Of a DNA stretch of 64,000 bases, positions 25,764 through 35,317 are shown in pieces. The stretch spans positions 372,001-436,000 of the forward strand of contig NZ_NWTG01000003.1 of NCBI RefSeq assembly GCF_002532045.1, in the 5' to 3' direction. The notes under the pieces were generated by a model. The model was not told the origin of the DNA. It was given only the letters and a program-made list of their open reading frames with translations, and made no database searches. Positions within the stretch are counted from its first letter, which is position 1, and the number at the start of each line of letters is the position of its first letter. The DNA comes from Bradyrhizobium sp. C9 (lineage in GTDB: Bacteria > Pseudomonadota > Alphaproteobacteria > Rhizobiales > Xanthobacteraceae). Both the position numbers and the translations under genes were made by a program.

Positions 25764-27253
25764 AACCGCGGGATATCCGGAAATGCCAGCTTGCCGGCGT
25801 GGACATGGACGCGGCCGAGTTCGGCGCAGCGATGTAGCGTCGGAAACACCTTGCCGGGGTTGAGCAGGCCCCCTGCATCGAACGCGCATTTCAGCCGCTG
25901 CTGCTGGTTGAGATCGATCTCGGTGAACATTTCCGGCATCAGGTCGCGCTTCTCGATGCCGACGCCATGCTCGCCGGTGAGCACGCCGCCGAGCTCGACG
26001 CAGCAGCGCAGGATGTCGGCGCCGAACGCTTCCGCCTTCTCGATCTCGCCCGGCTTGTTGGCATCGTAGAGGATCAGGGGGTGCAGATTGCCGTCGCCGG
26101 CGTGGAACACGTTGGCGACGCCGAGGCCATATTTCTCCGAGAGCTCGCGGATCCGCGCCAGCGCGTTCGGCAACGCGCCACGGGGAATGGTGCCGTCCAT
26201 GCAGAGATAGTCCGGCGAGATCCGCCCGACCGCCGGGAATGCCGCCTTGCGGCCGGCCCAGAACAGATTGCGTTCGGCCTCCGAGGTCGAAATCTGGCAG
26301 GAGGTCGAGCCGCAACCTTGCGCGATCGCCTCGACCCGCTTGATCAATTCATCGACCTCGACCTGGGGCCCGTCGAGCTCGATGATCAGAAGCGCCTCGA
26401 CATCGAGCGGATAGCCGGCATGGACGAAGGCTTCCGCGGCGTGGATCGCCGGCTTGTCCATCATCTCCATGCCGCCCGGGATGATGCCGGCGCCGATGAT
26501 GGCGGCCACGCATTCGCCGGCCGCCTCGACCTCGGCGAAGCCGACCATCAGCGCGCGCGCCGTCTCGGGCTTCTGCAAAATGCGCACCGTGATCTCGGTG
26601 ATGACGCCGAGCAGCCCCTCCGAACCGGTGATGATGCCCATCAGATCGTAGCCGGCATTCTCGGCCGACTTGCCGCCGATGCGCAGGATCTCGCCCGACA
26701 TCAGCACGATCTCGCAGCCCAGCACGTTGTTAGTGGTCATGCCGTATTTCAGGCAGTGCACGCCGCCGGAATTCTCCGCGACATTGCCGCCGATCGAGCA
26801 GGCGATCTGCGACGACGGATCGGGAGCGTAATAGAAGCCGGCATGGGCGACTGCCTGGCTGATCGCAAGGTTGGTGACGCCGGGCTCGGTGACGACGACG
26901 CGGTTGTCGAAGTCGATCTCGCGAATCCGCTTGAACTTGCCGAGCCCGAGCAAGACGCCGTCGGCGAGCGGCAGGGCGCCGCCGGACAGCGAGGTGCCGG
27001 AGCCGCGCGGCACCACCTTGATGCCCTGCGCCTGGCAATATTTGAGGACCTTTGCGACCTGCTCGGTGGTATCGGGCAGCACCACGACCATCGGCGGCTG
27101 CCGATAGGCGGTCAGGCCGTCGGATTCATAGGCCAGCATTTCGGCGGCGCTGTCGATCACGCCCTCGCCCGGGACGATGGCGCGCAAGGCGGCGACGATT
27201 TCGGCGCGGCGGGCAAGGACGGCCTGATCGGCCGCCGGCATCATGATGGACAT
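25760..27253 (-). CDS. glcD: Glycolate oxidase subunit GlcD (FAD-linked)
   Basis: A 497-residue catalytic flavoprotein that oxidises glycolate (or D-lactate) to glyoxylate. The FAD-binding PCMH domain shows VVPRGSGTSLSGGALPLADG near residue 78 and SSQIACSIGGNVAENSGGVHCLKYG near 140. The C-terminal FAD-oxidase domain has NVFHAGDGNLHPLILYD and GGVLTGEHGVGIEKRDLM. The ATG at 27253 follows GAGGGA, so the frame open to 27319 is not used. Family members also act as D-lactate dehydrogenases; the glcEF genes nearby support GlcD. Separation from glcEF by 3.5 kb is unusual. Confidence 0.93.
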   Translation of the reverse strand: MSIMMPAADQAVLARRAEIVAALRAIVPGEGVIDSAAEMLAYESDGLTAYRQPPMVVVLPDTTEQVAKVLKYCQAQGIKVVPRGSGTSLSGGALPLADGVLLGLGKFKRIREIDFDNRVVVTEPGVTNLAISQAVAHAGFYYAPDPSSQIACSIGGNVAENSGGVHCLKYGMTTNNVLGCEIVLMSGEILRIGGKSAENAGYDLMGIITGSEGLLGVITEITVRILQKPETARALMVGFAEVEAAGECVAAIIGAGIIPGGMEMMDKPAIHAAEAFVHAGYPLDVEALLIIELDGPQVEVDELIKRVEAIAQGCGSTSCQISTSEAERNLFWAGRKAAFPAVGRISPDYLCMDGTIPRGALPNALARIRELSEKYGLGVANVFHAGDGNLHPLILYDANKPGEIEKAEAFGADILRCCVELGGVLTGEHGVGIEKRDLMPEMFTEIDLNQQQRLKCAFDAGGLLNPGKVFPTLHRCAELGRVHVHAGKLAFPDIPRF

Positions 27254-27489
27254 CGCTATTCCCTCGGTGCGCTCTGCGCGCTTTGCGGATTTGTTACGAC
27301 AAATCAAGCAGGTCTGCACCTGTTTCGGTCAACCGGCCGAAGGTCGGATTGCCCCGCCCGGCAATGGCGAGTTCTCTCTCGGACAAGCGGACGGTCATGA
27401 AACCTGTCAAGGTTTCGTGGCTTGTCCTGTCCAAGCCGGACATGCCACAAACCAAACACTACCCCCCGGGACGAAACGAAGAGAAACCC

Positions 27490-27885
27490 ATGAACCTAAA
27501 GACCTTGAGCGCGCTGGCGGTCGTCACATCGCTGGCCACCGCATCCTCCGCGCTGGCGCAGGATGCCGCCGCCGGCAAGACCTCGTTCAACAAATGCCTC
27601 GCCTGCCACGCGATCGGCGAAGGCGCCAAGAACAAGGTCGGCCCCGAGCTCAACGGCCTCGACGGCCGCCACTCCGGCACCGCGCCGGACTACAATTATT
27701 CCGATGCCAACAAGAATTCCGGCATCACCTGGAACAAGGATCAGTTCCTCGAATACATCAAGGACCCGAAGGCCAAGATCCCCGGCACCAAGATGGCCTT
27801 CGCCGGCATCAAGAACGAGACCGAGGCCAACAATCTGTGGGCCTACGTGTCGTCGTTCGACAAGGACGGCAAGCAGAAGCAGTAA
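27490..27885 (+). CDS. Exported class I cytochrome c (c2/c550-like)
   Basis: A 131-residue periplasmic electron carrier. Signal peptide MNLKTLSALAVVTSLATASSALA; then one haem site C36-x2-C39-H40 and the sixth-ligand Met102 in GTKMAFAG. The pattern GPELNGLDGRHSG is typical of mitochondrial-like class I cytochromes. The ATG at 27490 fits the signal peptide; an earlier start at 27283 would add an unlikely 69 residues. It is divergent from glcD and could take electrons from several dehydrogenases; no specific partner is shown. Confidence 0.9.
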   Translation: MNLKTLSALAVVTSLATASSALAQDAAAGKTSFNKCLACHAIGEGAKNKVGPELNGLDGRHSGTAPDYNYSDANKNSGITWNKDQFLEYIKDPKAKIPGTKMAFAGIKNETEANNLWAYVSSFDKDGKQKQ

Positions 27886-27904
27886 TCGGCGGTATCGGAC
27901 GTTA

Positions 27905-27943
27905 GAACGGGATGGCTTTCCTCGAAGCGCCATCCCGTTCTTG
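27905..27943 (+). terminator. Rho-independent terminator of the cytochrome c gene
   Basis: A 12-bp perfect stem (GAACGGGATGGC at 27905-27916, complement at 27929-27940) with a 12-base loop and TTGCTCT after it. Confidence 0.7.
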
Positions 27944-27975
27944 CTCTCTGATCTGACAATGCCCTGCCGCGGCGA

Positions 27976-29712
27976 TCAGCGCGGCAGGAGATTGGTCTTG
28001 GCGAGATCGACCACCTCGTCGCCGCGGCCGCTCATCACGGCGCGCAGCACCCACAGGCTGAAGCCTTTCACCTGCTCCAGTGTAATGGTCGGCGGCATCG
28101 ACAATTCCTGCGTTGCGGTGACGACGTCGAGCACCGCCGGGCCGTCATGCGCGAGCACGTCGCGGATCGCGCCCTCGAGCTCGCCGGGATCCTCCACCCT
28201 GACGCCGTGAATGCCCATGGCGCGGGCCATCGCCGCGAAATCCGGATTCTTCAGGTCGACCCCGGTCTCGATGAAGCCCGCGGCCTTCATCTCCAGCGCG
28301 ACGAAGCCGAGCACGCTGTTGTTGAAGATCACGACCTTCGCCGGCAGCTTCGCCTGGGTCAGCGTGATCAAATCGCCCATCAGCATCGCAAAACCGCCGT
28401 CGCCGGACATCGACACCACCTGACGCCCCGGCTGCGCCGCCTGCGCACCGATCGCATGCGCCATCGCGTTGGCCATCGAGCCGTGCACCCAGGAGCCGAC
28501 CAGCCGGCGACGGCCGTTCATCTTCAGATAGCGCGCGGCCCAGATCGTCGGCGTACCGACGTCGGCGGTAAACACCGCATCCTCGGTCGCCTGCTCGCTG
28601 AGCAGGCGCGCCAGGTATTGCGGATGGATCGGCTTCTGCCCCGGTCTGCCGCGGGCGAGATCGTCGAGGCCGGCGCGGGCGTCCTTGTAATGCGCGAGGC
28701 TGGCGTCGAGAAACTTGCGCTCGGTCTTGACGGTGAGCTTCGGCAACAGCGCGGCGATGGTCTCGCCGACGTCGCCGACGATGCCGAGATCGAGCTTGCA
28801 GCGGCGGCCGAGATTTTCCGGGCGGAGATCGACCTGCGCGATGCCGATGCCGGTCGGGAAGAACTGCTTGTAGGGAAAGTCGGTGCCCAGCATCAGCAGC
28901 ACGTCGCAGCCATGCATTGCGGCATAGCCGGAGGAGAACCCGATGAAGCCGGTCATGCCGACATCGTAGGGGTTGTCGTATTCGACATATTCCTTGCCGC
29001 CGAGCGCATGCACGATCGGGCTCTTCAGCGTCTCGGCAAGCTTGAGCAGTCCGTCATGCGCCCCGGCGCAGCCGCGACCGCAGAACAGCGTGACGCGCTT
29101 CGCGCCGTTGAGGAGTGCGGCGAGCGCGTTCAATTCGGCAGCGGCCGGACGCACCACCGGCATCGGCGGCAGCAGGCCTGCGTTCGGCGCGATGTCGCGC
29201 TTCGGCGCCGGCCGCATCGCGACGTCGCCCGGCAGCACCAGCACCGCGACGCCGCGTTTGCCGACCGCGGCGCGGATCGCGTTCTCCAGCATGTAGGGCA
29301 GCTGCGCTGGATCCGACACCAGCTCGCAATAATGGCTGCATTCGCGGAACAGGTCCTGCGGATGGGTCTCCTGGAAATAGCCGCCGCCGATCTCGGCCGA
29401 CGGAATCTGCGCCGCGATCGCCAGCACCGGCGTGCGGCTGCGATGTGCATCGAACAGGCCGTTGATGAGGTGCAGATTGCCCGGGCCGCAGGAGCCGGCG
29501 CACACCGCGAGGTCTCCCGTGATCTGGGATTCGGCGGCCGCAGCGAACGCCGCGACCTCCTCGTGGCGCACATGCAGCCAGTCGATCGTCCCGCGCTTGC
29601 GCAGCGCCTCGGTCAAGCCGTTGAGGCTGTCGCCGACGACACCGTAGATGCGCTTCACCCCGGCCTGGAAAAGGGTTTCGGCGATGAGGTCGGCGATGTT
29701 GTCGATCCGCAT
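27976..29712 (-). CDS. poxB: Thiamine-diphosphate enzyme, PoxB-type pyruvate dehydrogenase (quinone)
   Basis: A 578-residue three-domain ThDP protein. The N-terminal PYR domain has [16 protein letters not shown] and the catalytic Glu in [17 protein letters not shown]. The middle domain has the Rossmann-like [11 protein letters not shown] region. The C-terminal PP domain carries the metal-diphosphate motif from [12 protein letters not shown] to VIFNNS. The order and [11 protein letters not shown] (FAD/pyruvate side) match PoxB, which converts pyruvate to acetate and CO2 and gives electrons to quinone. AGGA precedes the ATG at 29712. Acetolactate synthase is an alternative, but no small subunit is near. 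Confidence 0.85.
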   Translation of the reverse strand: MRIDNIADLIAETLFQAGVKRIYGVVGDSLNGLTEALRKRGTIDWLHVRHEEVAAFAAAAESQITGDLAVCAGSCGPGNLHLINGLFDAHRSRTPVLAIAAQIPSAEIGGGYFQETHPQDLFRECSHYCELVSDPAQLPYMLENAIRAAVGKRGVAVLVLPGDVAMRPAPKRDIAPNAGLLPPMPVVRPAAAELNALAALLNGAKRVTLFCGRGCAGAHDGLLKLAETLKSPIVHALGGKEYVEYDNPYDVGMTGFIGFSSGYAAMHGCDVLLMLGTDFPYKQFFPTGIGIAQVDLRPENLGRRCKLDLGIVGDVGETIAALLPKLTVKTERKFLDASLAHYKDARAGLDDLARGRPGQKPIHPQYLARLLSEQATEDAVFTADVGTPTIWAARYLKMNGRRRLVGSWVHGSMANAMAHAIGAQAAQPGRQVVSMSGDGGFAMLMGDLITLTQAKLPAKVVIFNNSVLGFVALEMKAAGFIETGVDLKNPDFAAMARAMGIHGVRVEDPGELEGAIRDVLAHDGPAVLDVVTATQELSMPPTITLEQVKGFSLWVLRAVMSGRGDEVVDLAKTNLLPR

Positions 29713-29795
29713 GGGGCTTGTCCTTTGGGTGATATCTGTCGAGCCGCGCAGCCGCATGATGTTCGGCAGGCTGCGACCGCGCAAGCCTCACCGGA

Positions 29796-30779
29796 TCACA
29801 GATTCGCGGGCGCAATCTTGTCCGCGGTTGCTGCCGGTTGGACCATCCGGTCAGCCATCGCCTCGATCTCGAACGCCACGAGATCGGGCGCGGCGTATTG
29901 CACCATGTGGCCGACACCCGACAGCACGATGAGCTTGGCGTTCGGCGCCGTCGCTGCCAGCGGCCGCGAATGGATTCCGGTCGTGACCGTCGTGTCGACG
30001 TCGCCCGCAATGATCGACAGCGGCGCGTTGATCTCCGCATAGCGCGGCGCCTGCTCGACCACGGCGGCCTTCAGCGTGACGAGGTCGCGCGCATTGGCGA
30101 TGAACTCGCTCGGGCGCAGCAGGAGCAATGTCTCGCTGTCGCGGACGAAATCGTCCGGCATCGGCTGCGGCGCGAACACGCCGCGCGCGCCTGATGGCGT
30201 GACGAGATAGCCGAGCGGCAACGTGATGGTGTGCGCCAGCAACGGCCCGATCAGCGGCGCCGAGATCAGATCATTGTAGCGGCCGGCGCCGCCGCGCCAG
30301 GGATAGGCGACCGGGGCGAGCAGCACGAGGCCCGCGACGCGGTCCGGATGGTCGAGCGCTATGCGCAGCGCGAGCGCGCCGGCCCAGGAATGCGCCACCA
30401 CGATCGCCCTGATGATTCCGAGCCTGGTCAGCGCCTCCGCGATCATCCGGCCCTGGATCGCCGGCGTCGAATCCGCCACGCGCTCGCGCGTGCTCCAGCC
30501 ATGGCCCGGCCGGTCGATCAGGATCACCCGGCGCATTTTCGCAATGCGCTCGCCGAGCGGCTGCATCGCCCGCAGATTGGAGCTTGCGCCATGCAGCAGC
30601 ACGACCGGCGGCCCCGCGGCATCGCGCGGGCCGAGCTCGACCACATGCAGCCGCGCGCCGGCCACATCGATCATGCGGCCCCGAGGCGGAAAGGCTCCCC
30701 GGATAAGGACGACGCCGATTTGCGTCGCCAGGGCCAGCGTCAGCCCTGCGGCCGCCAGCACAATGATCGCGGTCAACAT
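29796..30779 (-). CDS. Alpha/beta hydrolase, membrane-anchored
   Basis: A 327-residue hydrolase. It starts with a hydrophobic anchor (MLTAIIVLAAAGLTLALATQIGVV), followed by an alpha/beta hydrolase fold: HG oxyanion turn in VVLLHGASSNL, nucleophile Ser in VVAHSWAGALAL, acid Asp in IIAGDVDTTV, and catalytic His in GVGHMVQ. The substrate is unknown. The start is uncertain: the ATG at 30779 lacks a ribosome-binding site, and the frame is open to 30947 with other ATG or GTG codons upstream. It lies 83 bases upstream of the poxB start on the same strand and may be co-transcribed with it. Confidence 0.75.
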   Translation of the reverse strand: MLTAIIVLAAAGLTLALATQIGVVLIRGAFPPRGRMIDVAGARLHVVELGPRDAAGPPVVLLHGASSNLRAMQPLGERIAKMRRVILIDRPGHGWSTRERVADSTPAIQGRMIAEALTRLGIIRAIVVAHSWAGALALRIALDHPDRVAGLVLLAPVAYPWRGGAGRYNDLISAPLIGPLLAHTITLPLGYLVTPSGARGVFAPQPMPDDFVRDSETLLLLRPSEFIANARDLVTLKAAVVEQAPRYAEINAPLSIIAGDVDTTVTTGIHSRPLAATAPNAKLIVLSGVGHMVQYAAPDLVAFEIEAMADRMVQPAATADKIAPANL

Positions 30780-31143
30780 CGAGGGGGTCCGAAAGCTCTT
30801 GGGTATTTGAAGTGTCTTGGGCACCTGAAAATTACGACGAAGCCCAAGCCTGGTTTCGCGTCGATTTGCCCCCTGCCCGGGCATGCTCTTGTTCGGAAAG
30901 CCAATTGTCGATTTCCGGCTCGCGCCGGGGCGCGGAGTTGTCCACAATGCCCCCAGCCTGTGGATAGCGGGTTCATCCCACCGTCATTAGTAATTCCATA
31001 GATTGCCGGTGGCAATTTCGCCATCAGAGGCGAGGCTTCATCGAAACCGGGACGCACCCGGGATGCCTCTTGGCTTGTACACTGAATCCACAGGAACCTG
31101 CGTCCGCACGGCGAGTTCAACGGGAAGTAATCGGAGGAGTACC

Positions 31144-31320
31144 ATGATTTCCGACCCTAGCGATGTGGCCATCGATCAGATCGTGGCGAGCTGCAATGGC
31201 GACCTGCGCGGCGCCCTGAAGGCACTGTTGCTCGTGAATGAGCACCTGGAGGCGGAACTTCAGCAATTCTATGCTGCTGTGGCCGAGGACTGCGCCTCCC
31301 GCGGCAAGTTCCTGCACTAG
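31144..31320 (+). CDS. Small protein (58 residues) of unknown function
   Basis: The ATG at 31144 follows a strong GGAGGA site (31133-31138), so a 58-residue protein starting MISDPSDVAIDQIVASCNGDL is chosen over the frame start at 31003. It is predicted as two amphipathic helices (about 8-19 and 21-43), contains two Cys and no signal peptide. It stands alone. No family recognised. Confidence 0.6.
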   Translation: MISDPSDVAIDQIVASCNGDLRGALKALLLVNEHLEAELQQFYAAVAEDCASRGKFLH

Positions 31321-31425
31321 TCTCCTGCGCCGGACCGTATCGCGAGCAAGCATCAAGCTCGCGAGCAACGTGCCCATTCGCGGCCATCGGCCCGCGACCC
31401 ATCGCACGCAATCAATTGAAGGCAA

Positions 31426-32097
31426 TCAGATGTCGCGGCCTTCGACCTTCTCGGTCAGCTGCTTGACGATCTGCGGCACCTTCTCGAGGTAGGGATCGAC
31501 CGCCAGCGCCTTGCGGAAGGCATCCAGCGCGCGCTTGTCGTCGCCCATGTCCTGCATGATCATGCCGACACCCGCCAGCGCGCCGAAATGCCGGGGCTCG
31601 CGGGTCAACACCTGCTGCAGGTCTCCCAGCGAACGGACGTAATCGTTCTTGAGATAGTAGATCGTCGCGCGCCGATTCCAGGCCTCGACATAGTCGGGCC
31701 GGAGCTTGATCACCGCATCCAGAAGCTTTAGCGCCACATCGATATTCTGGGCGTCGAGCGCAGCCTTGGCCCGCACCATCAACAGCGCTGCGGTATCGCT
31801 CGGGGTTTGCAGCCACAGCGCCCAGATCCGCGCCTCGACATGGCGGGCGCTGTCCTCATCGGGCGCGGCCTTCAGCGCGCCGAACAGGAAATCCAGCCCG
31901 CGGGTGCGGTCGGCCGGAACTTTCGGCAGCTTGGTCGGAGCTTCCGGCAGCTTCTTCTGCGCCTTCGGCGGCGGGACCACGTGGGGATCGTCCTGCGCGG
32001 CGGCCGCGACGGGGATGGCCAAGACCGGCACGGCAAGCAGCGCGGCGATCAGGATCGCCAGCCGGCGGTTGCCAAGTCCAAGGAAGTTGAATCCCAT
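31426..32097 (-). CDS. Exported TPR-repeat protein
   Basis: A 223-residue protein. An N-terminal hydrophobic segment (LAILIAALLAVPVLAIPVAAAA) acts as a signal peptide or anchor. After a Pro-rich linker (about 40-65) at least three tetratricopeptide repeats follow, for example ALKLLDAVIKLRPDYVEAWNRRATIYYLKNDY and DDKRALDAFRKALAVDPYLEKVP. TPR units scaffold protein complexes; the partner is unknown. It lies 104 bases from rpmJ on the same strand, with no other clue to its role. Confidence 0.83.
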   Translation of the reverse strand: MGFNFLGLGNRRLAILIAALLAVPVLAIPVAAAAQDDPHVVPPPKAQKKLPEAPTKLPKVPADRTRGLDFLFGALKAAPDEDSARHVEARIWALWLQTPSDTAALLMVRAKAALDAQNIDVALKLLDAVIKLRPDYVEAWNRRATIYYLKNDYVRSLGDLQQVLTREPRHFGALAGVGMIMQDMGDDKRALDAFRKALAVDPYLEKVPQIVKQLTEKVEGRDI

Positions 32098-32201
32098 GGC
32101 CGAAGTCTAGACGCACAACGCCGCGCTGCAAAGCAGCACGGCGTCAAAGACCTGTGAAAGAGATGCGTTGGGATCGGCGCGATCGGCCGACCCGCGCCGG
32201 A

Positions 32202-32327
32202 TCAACCCTGGCGCGCCTTGAAGCGGCGCTGGACCTTGTTGATCACGTAGACGCGGCCCTTGCGGCGGACCAGACGGTTGTTGCGATGGCGGCCGCGCAG
32301 CGACTTCAGCGAGTTACGGACCTTCAT
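32202..32327 (-). CDS. rpmJ: 50S ribosomal protein L36
   Basis: A 41-residue ribosomal protein, too short for many gene finders. The translation is [20 protein letters not shown] followed by [21 protein letters not shown]. Length and composition match alphaproteobacterial L36 of the type without zinc cysteines. It stands alone between the TPR gene and an intergenic stretch, as rpmJ often does in this class. Confidence 0.92.
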   Translation of the reverse strand: MKVRNSLKSLRGRHRNNRLVRRKGRVYVINKVQRRFKARQG

Positions 32328-32793
32328 GGGACAATCCTGTTACTTCGAAAGGCCCGTGTTGGAGGCCGTACCTGATCAATGCCAATCGTCGGCAAAAGCC
32401 AATAGTTGGCGAAATGGGATTATCCCGACAAGCGGCCTACCGCGCGGGACGGCCGGGTTCTAAGCCATCGGACAGTTAAATGTCAACCGAGATGGGCCGA
32501 TTTTCGGCCCTATCGAGGCCTGGAACCGGTATCGGTCACCCCGCCACGCCATTGAGATCGCATCGGAAACGGCGATCGTCGCGATATCCACGCCAAGGCC
32601 TGGTCGAGCCGCCGCGCGCTCATCATGGCTGCAAGGCCGGCGAATCGTGCTTCGCGTGGTGGCCTCGCTCCACCCAAGGACGACTTCACGGCCGAACCGA
32701 ACTCGCAGGTCATGCGTCTCAGACGGCTTGCGAAAATTGTTATGTCATATAATTATTTTCCATCACCAACAAACACGCCGCCGGGGAAGCCGA
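32328..32793. other. Long intergenic region upstream of the amidohydrolase
   Basis: About 466 bases with short uninformative open frames only. An AT-rich patch near 32738-32761 (TTGTTATGTCATATAATTATTT type) could be the amidohydrolase promoter. No gene recognised; the rpmJ promoter should also lie here. Confidence 0.4.
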
Positions 32794-33678
32794 ATGCCCA
32801 AGCTCAAACTGCCCGACATCGAAAAGGTCACAGCGATCGACATTCACACCCATGCCGAGGAGCCGTGCGGCATGCATGGCGACGACGGCTATGACGATTT
32901 CCAGGCGCAGATGGCCGACTATTTCAAGTCGCCGCACAAGCATCCGCCGACCGTGCCGGAGACCGCCGCCTACTACCGCGCCAAGAACATCGCCGCGGTG
33001 ATCTTCCCGGTCGATGCCGAACGCGAGACCGGTTTCCGCCGCTACAAGAATGAGGAAATGCTGGAGATCGCCTCCGACCATCTCGACGTGCTCATCCCGT
33101 TCGTCTCGATCGATCCGCACAAGGGCAAGCTCGGCGTCCGCGAGGCGCGCAAGCTGATCGAGGATTACGGTGTCCGTGGCTTCAAATTCCATCCGACCAT
33201 GCAGGGCTTCTACGCCAACGACCGCATGGCCTATCCGCTCTATGAGGCGATCAACGAAGGCGGTGCGATCGCGCTGTTCCACACCGGTCAGACCGGCGTC
33301 GGCTCGGGCATGCCGGGCGGCATGGGGATGCGGCTGAAATATTCCAACCCGATGTACATGGACGACGTCGCGGCCGATTTTCCCGACCTCAAGATCATCC
33401 TCGCGCATCCCTCCTTCCCCTGGCAGGAAGAGGCGCTGTCGGTCGCGACCCACAAGCCGAACGTCTATATCGACCTCTCGGGCTGGTCGCCGAAATATTT
33501 CCCGCCGATCCTGGTGCGCTACATCAACTCGATCCTGCAGGACAAGATGCTGTTCGGCTCGGACTGGCCCGTCATCACGCCGGATCGCTGGCTCGCTGAC
33601 TTCGCCAAGCTCGACATCCGCGAGGAGATCCGCCCCAAGGTCCTGAAGGCCAACGCGCGCAAGATTTTGGGCATCTAA
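32794..33678 (+). CDS. Amidohydrolase family 2 (ACMSD-like) metal-dependent hydrolase or decarboxylase
   Basis: A 294-residue TIM-barrel enzyme. The metal-binding pair DIHTH at 16-20 (His18, His20) starts the barrel; further candidates are KFHPT, FHTGQ and AHPSFPW in the middle and GSDWP near residue 255. This set is the Amidohydro_2 pattern, whose members decarboxylate or hydrate ring-cleavage acids. The ATG at 32794 follows GGGGAA. The next three genes (dienelactone hydrolase, dehalogenase, YbaK-like) run on the same strand, so a degradative role is possible but unproven. Confidence 0.85.
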   Translation: MPKLKLPDIEKVTAIDIHTHAEEPCGMHGDDGYDDFQAQMADYFKSPHKHPPTVPETAAYYRAKNIAAVIFPVDAERETGFRRYKNEEMLEIASDHLDVLIPFVSIDPHKGKLGVREARKLIEDYGVRGFKFHPTMQGFYANDRMAYPLYEAINEGGAIALFHTGQTGVGSGMPGGMGMRLKYSNPMYMDDVAADFPDLKIILAHPSFPWQEEALSVATHKPNVYIDLSGWSPKYFPPILVRYINSILQDKMLFGSDWPVITPDRWLADFAKLDIREEIRPKVLKANARKILGI

Positions 33679-33687
33679 GGGAGTATC

Positions 33688-33716
33688 ATCGGCCGCACGC
33701 TTGCGGGGCGGCCGAT
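33688..33716 (+). promoter_or_regulatory. Hairpin covering the start codon of the dienelactone hydrolase gene
   Basis: ATCGGCCGC (33688-33696) pairs perfectly with GCGGCCGAT (33708-33716). The right arm includes the first bases of the ATG at 33715, and the GGGG of the ribosome-binding region is in the loop and arm. It could limit translation or, without a T run, weakly end transcription. Confidence 0.45.
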
Positions 33717-34557
33717 GAACAACCGGGCCGGACTTGCCATCCTTCTCGCCGTGCTCCTGGTCGGGAGCGCGGGCGGCAAGCTTGCGGCGGCAGCCGAAAC
33801 ATCTTCCGTGCTGGTCGAGTTCGAAAGCCCGCTCAACAACGCGCAACCGTTGCAGGGCCTGTTGCGCCGGCCGGAGCGACCCGGCCTCCTGCCCGCGGTG
33901 GTGTTGCTGCACGGCTGCAGCGGGCACTGGCGGGAACTCGACGAGCGTTGGGGCAAACGGCTCGCGGCCTGGGGCTACGTCACGCTCACGGTGGACCGGT
34001 TCGGTCCGCGCGGCATCAGCAACACCTGTACCGGCGATGCCCCGGCCGCAACAGTCCACGACGCCTATCGCGCGCTGAGCTTCCTGAGCCGGCAATCCCT
34101 GGTCGATCCGACACGCATTGCCGTGATCGGCTTTTCGCAAGGCGGATGGCTCGCATTGCTCTCGGTCGAGCGCGGCGCAATCGAGGTCAATTCAACGGAA
34201 AAATTCCGCGCCGCCGTCGCCTTCTATCCGCGCTGCCTCGGCATCAAGGGCAACATGACCGTGCCGACCCTGATCATGGTCGGCGAACTCGACGATTGGA
34301 CGCCCGCGCAAGAGTGCCGGAACCTGGCGCAGGGCCGCGACGATGACGGCATCTCCCGGCAGCAGGGCCTTGGCTATCCGATCGAGCTGATCGTCTATCC
34401 CGGCGCCCATCACGATTTTGACGAGCCGCAATATCGAATACCGGGGCAACTGCTCGGTCATCACCTCGAATTCAACGAGCGGGTCCGCGATCAGTCCATC
34501 GACGCTCTCAGGAAATTCCTGTATGCGACCATTGGCGGGCAAGAGAAAACTCAATGA
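33715..34557 (+). CDS. Exported dienelactone-hydrolase-family protein
   Basis: A 280-residue alpha/beta hydrolase with an N-terminal signal peptide (GLAILLAVLLVGSAGGKLAAAAE). Catalytic candidates: Ser141 in VIGFSQGGW (in place of the Cys of classic dienelactone hydrolase), Asp193 or Asp194 in GELDDWTPAQE, His232 or His233 in YPGAHHDFD. An early HGCSGHW forms the oxyanion region. The Ser makes an esterase role more likely than true dienelactone hydrolysis. It overlaps the dehalogenase gene by four bases (ATGA), so the two are coupled. Confidence 0.85.
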   Translation: MNNRAGLAILLAVLLVGSAGGKLAAAAETSSVLVEFESPLNNAQPLQGLLRRPERPGLLPAVVLLHGCSGHWRELDERWGKRLAAWGYVTLTVDRFGPRGISNTCTGDAPAATVHDAYRALSFLSRQSLVDPTRIAVIGFSQGGWLALLSVERGAIEVNSTEKFRAAVAFYPRCLGIKGNMTVPTLIMVGELDDWTPAQECRNLAQGRDDDGISRQQGLGYPIELIVYPGAHHDFDEPQYRIPGQLLGHHLEFNERVRDQSIDALRKFLYATIGGQEKTQ

Positions 34558-35297
34558 GCATCAAAGCAATCGTCTTCGACGCCTACGGCACGCTCTACGA
34601 CGTCCAGTCTGTGGCTGAAATCACCGAGGATGCGTTCCCCGGCTACGGCGACATCATCACCCAGGTCTGGCGCATCAAGCAGCTCGAATACTCCTGGCTG
34701 CGCACGCTGATGCGGCGCTACCAGGATTTCGCCACAGCGACCCGCGATTCCCTCGCCTACACGCTGCGTTGCCTCGGCCTGCAATATGACGAAGCGACCT
34801 TTGGGCGCATCATCGACAAGTATCAGCATCTTGCGCTGTATCCGGATGCCGTCGCCGCGCTCGAAGCGATGAAAGACAAGAAGCTCGCGATCCTCTCCAA
34901 CGGCAGCCCTGAGATGCTGAATGCGCTGGTGCGCAATTCCGGGCTCGACCGCCTGCTCGATGCGACCATCAGCGTCGATGCCCACAAGGTGTTCAAGCCG
35001 GCGCCCGAGGCCTACTCGCTGATCGAGGAGGTGCTCAACGTGCCGCCCGCGGAGGTCCTGTTCATCTCCTCCAATCCGTGGGACGCCTGCGGCGCCAAGT
35101 CATTCGGACTCAATGTCGCCTGGATCGAACGGGTGACGCCGGAGGCGATGGCGCTGGCCTGCGTCGAGAGTGAGACGGTGGCCCCATTGACGATGTTCAA
35201 GGCCCTGCGTACCCAGATGGACGAGCTCGGCGTGGTGCCCGATCACCGGATCCACGGCCTGTCCGAACTTCCTGCCCTGGTGTCTGCCAGATCCTGA
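34554..35297 (+). CDS. (S)-2-haloacid dehalogenase type II, HAD superfamily
   Basis: A 247-residue HAD hydrolase. The first motif VFDAYGTLYD carries the nucleophile Asp9; motif 2 is LSNGSPEML, motif 3 the Lys in HKVFKPAPEAY, and motif 4 SSNPWDACGA. The DAYGT form and length are typical of type II haloacid dehalogenases, which replace a halide on 2-haloacids with hydroxyl. The role here is not proven. Coupled to the upstream esterase and followed within 21 bases by a YbaK-domain gene, so it is part of a short operon. Confidence 0.88.
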   Translation: MSIKAIVFDAYGTLYDVQSVAEITEDAFPGYGDIITQVWRIKQLEYSWLRTLMRRYQDFATATRDSLAYTLRCLGLQYDEATFGRIIDKYQHLALYPDAVAALEAMKDKKLAILSNGSPEMLNALVRNSGLDRLLDATISVDAHKVFKPAPEAYSLIEEVLNVPPAEVLFISSNPWDACGAKSFGLNVAWIERVTPEAMALACVESETVAPLTMFKALRTQMDELGVVPDHRIHGLSELPALVSARS

Positions 35298-35317
35298 CTA
35301 GCAAGGTCCTGAACAGT

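Noticed and set aside
25760..27253. Calling glcD a D-lactate dehydrogenase
   Set aside because: The family overlaps, but glcE and glcF nearby support glycolate oxidase.
32328..32793. Short open frames upstream of the amidohydrolase as a gene
   Set aside because: No ribosome-binding site, conserved motif or codon pattern; treated as intergenic.
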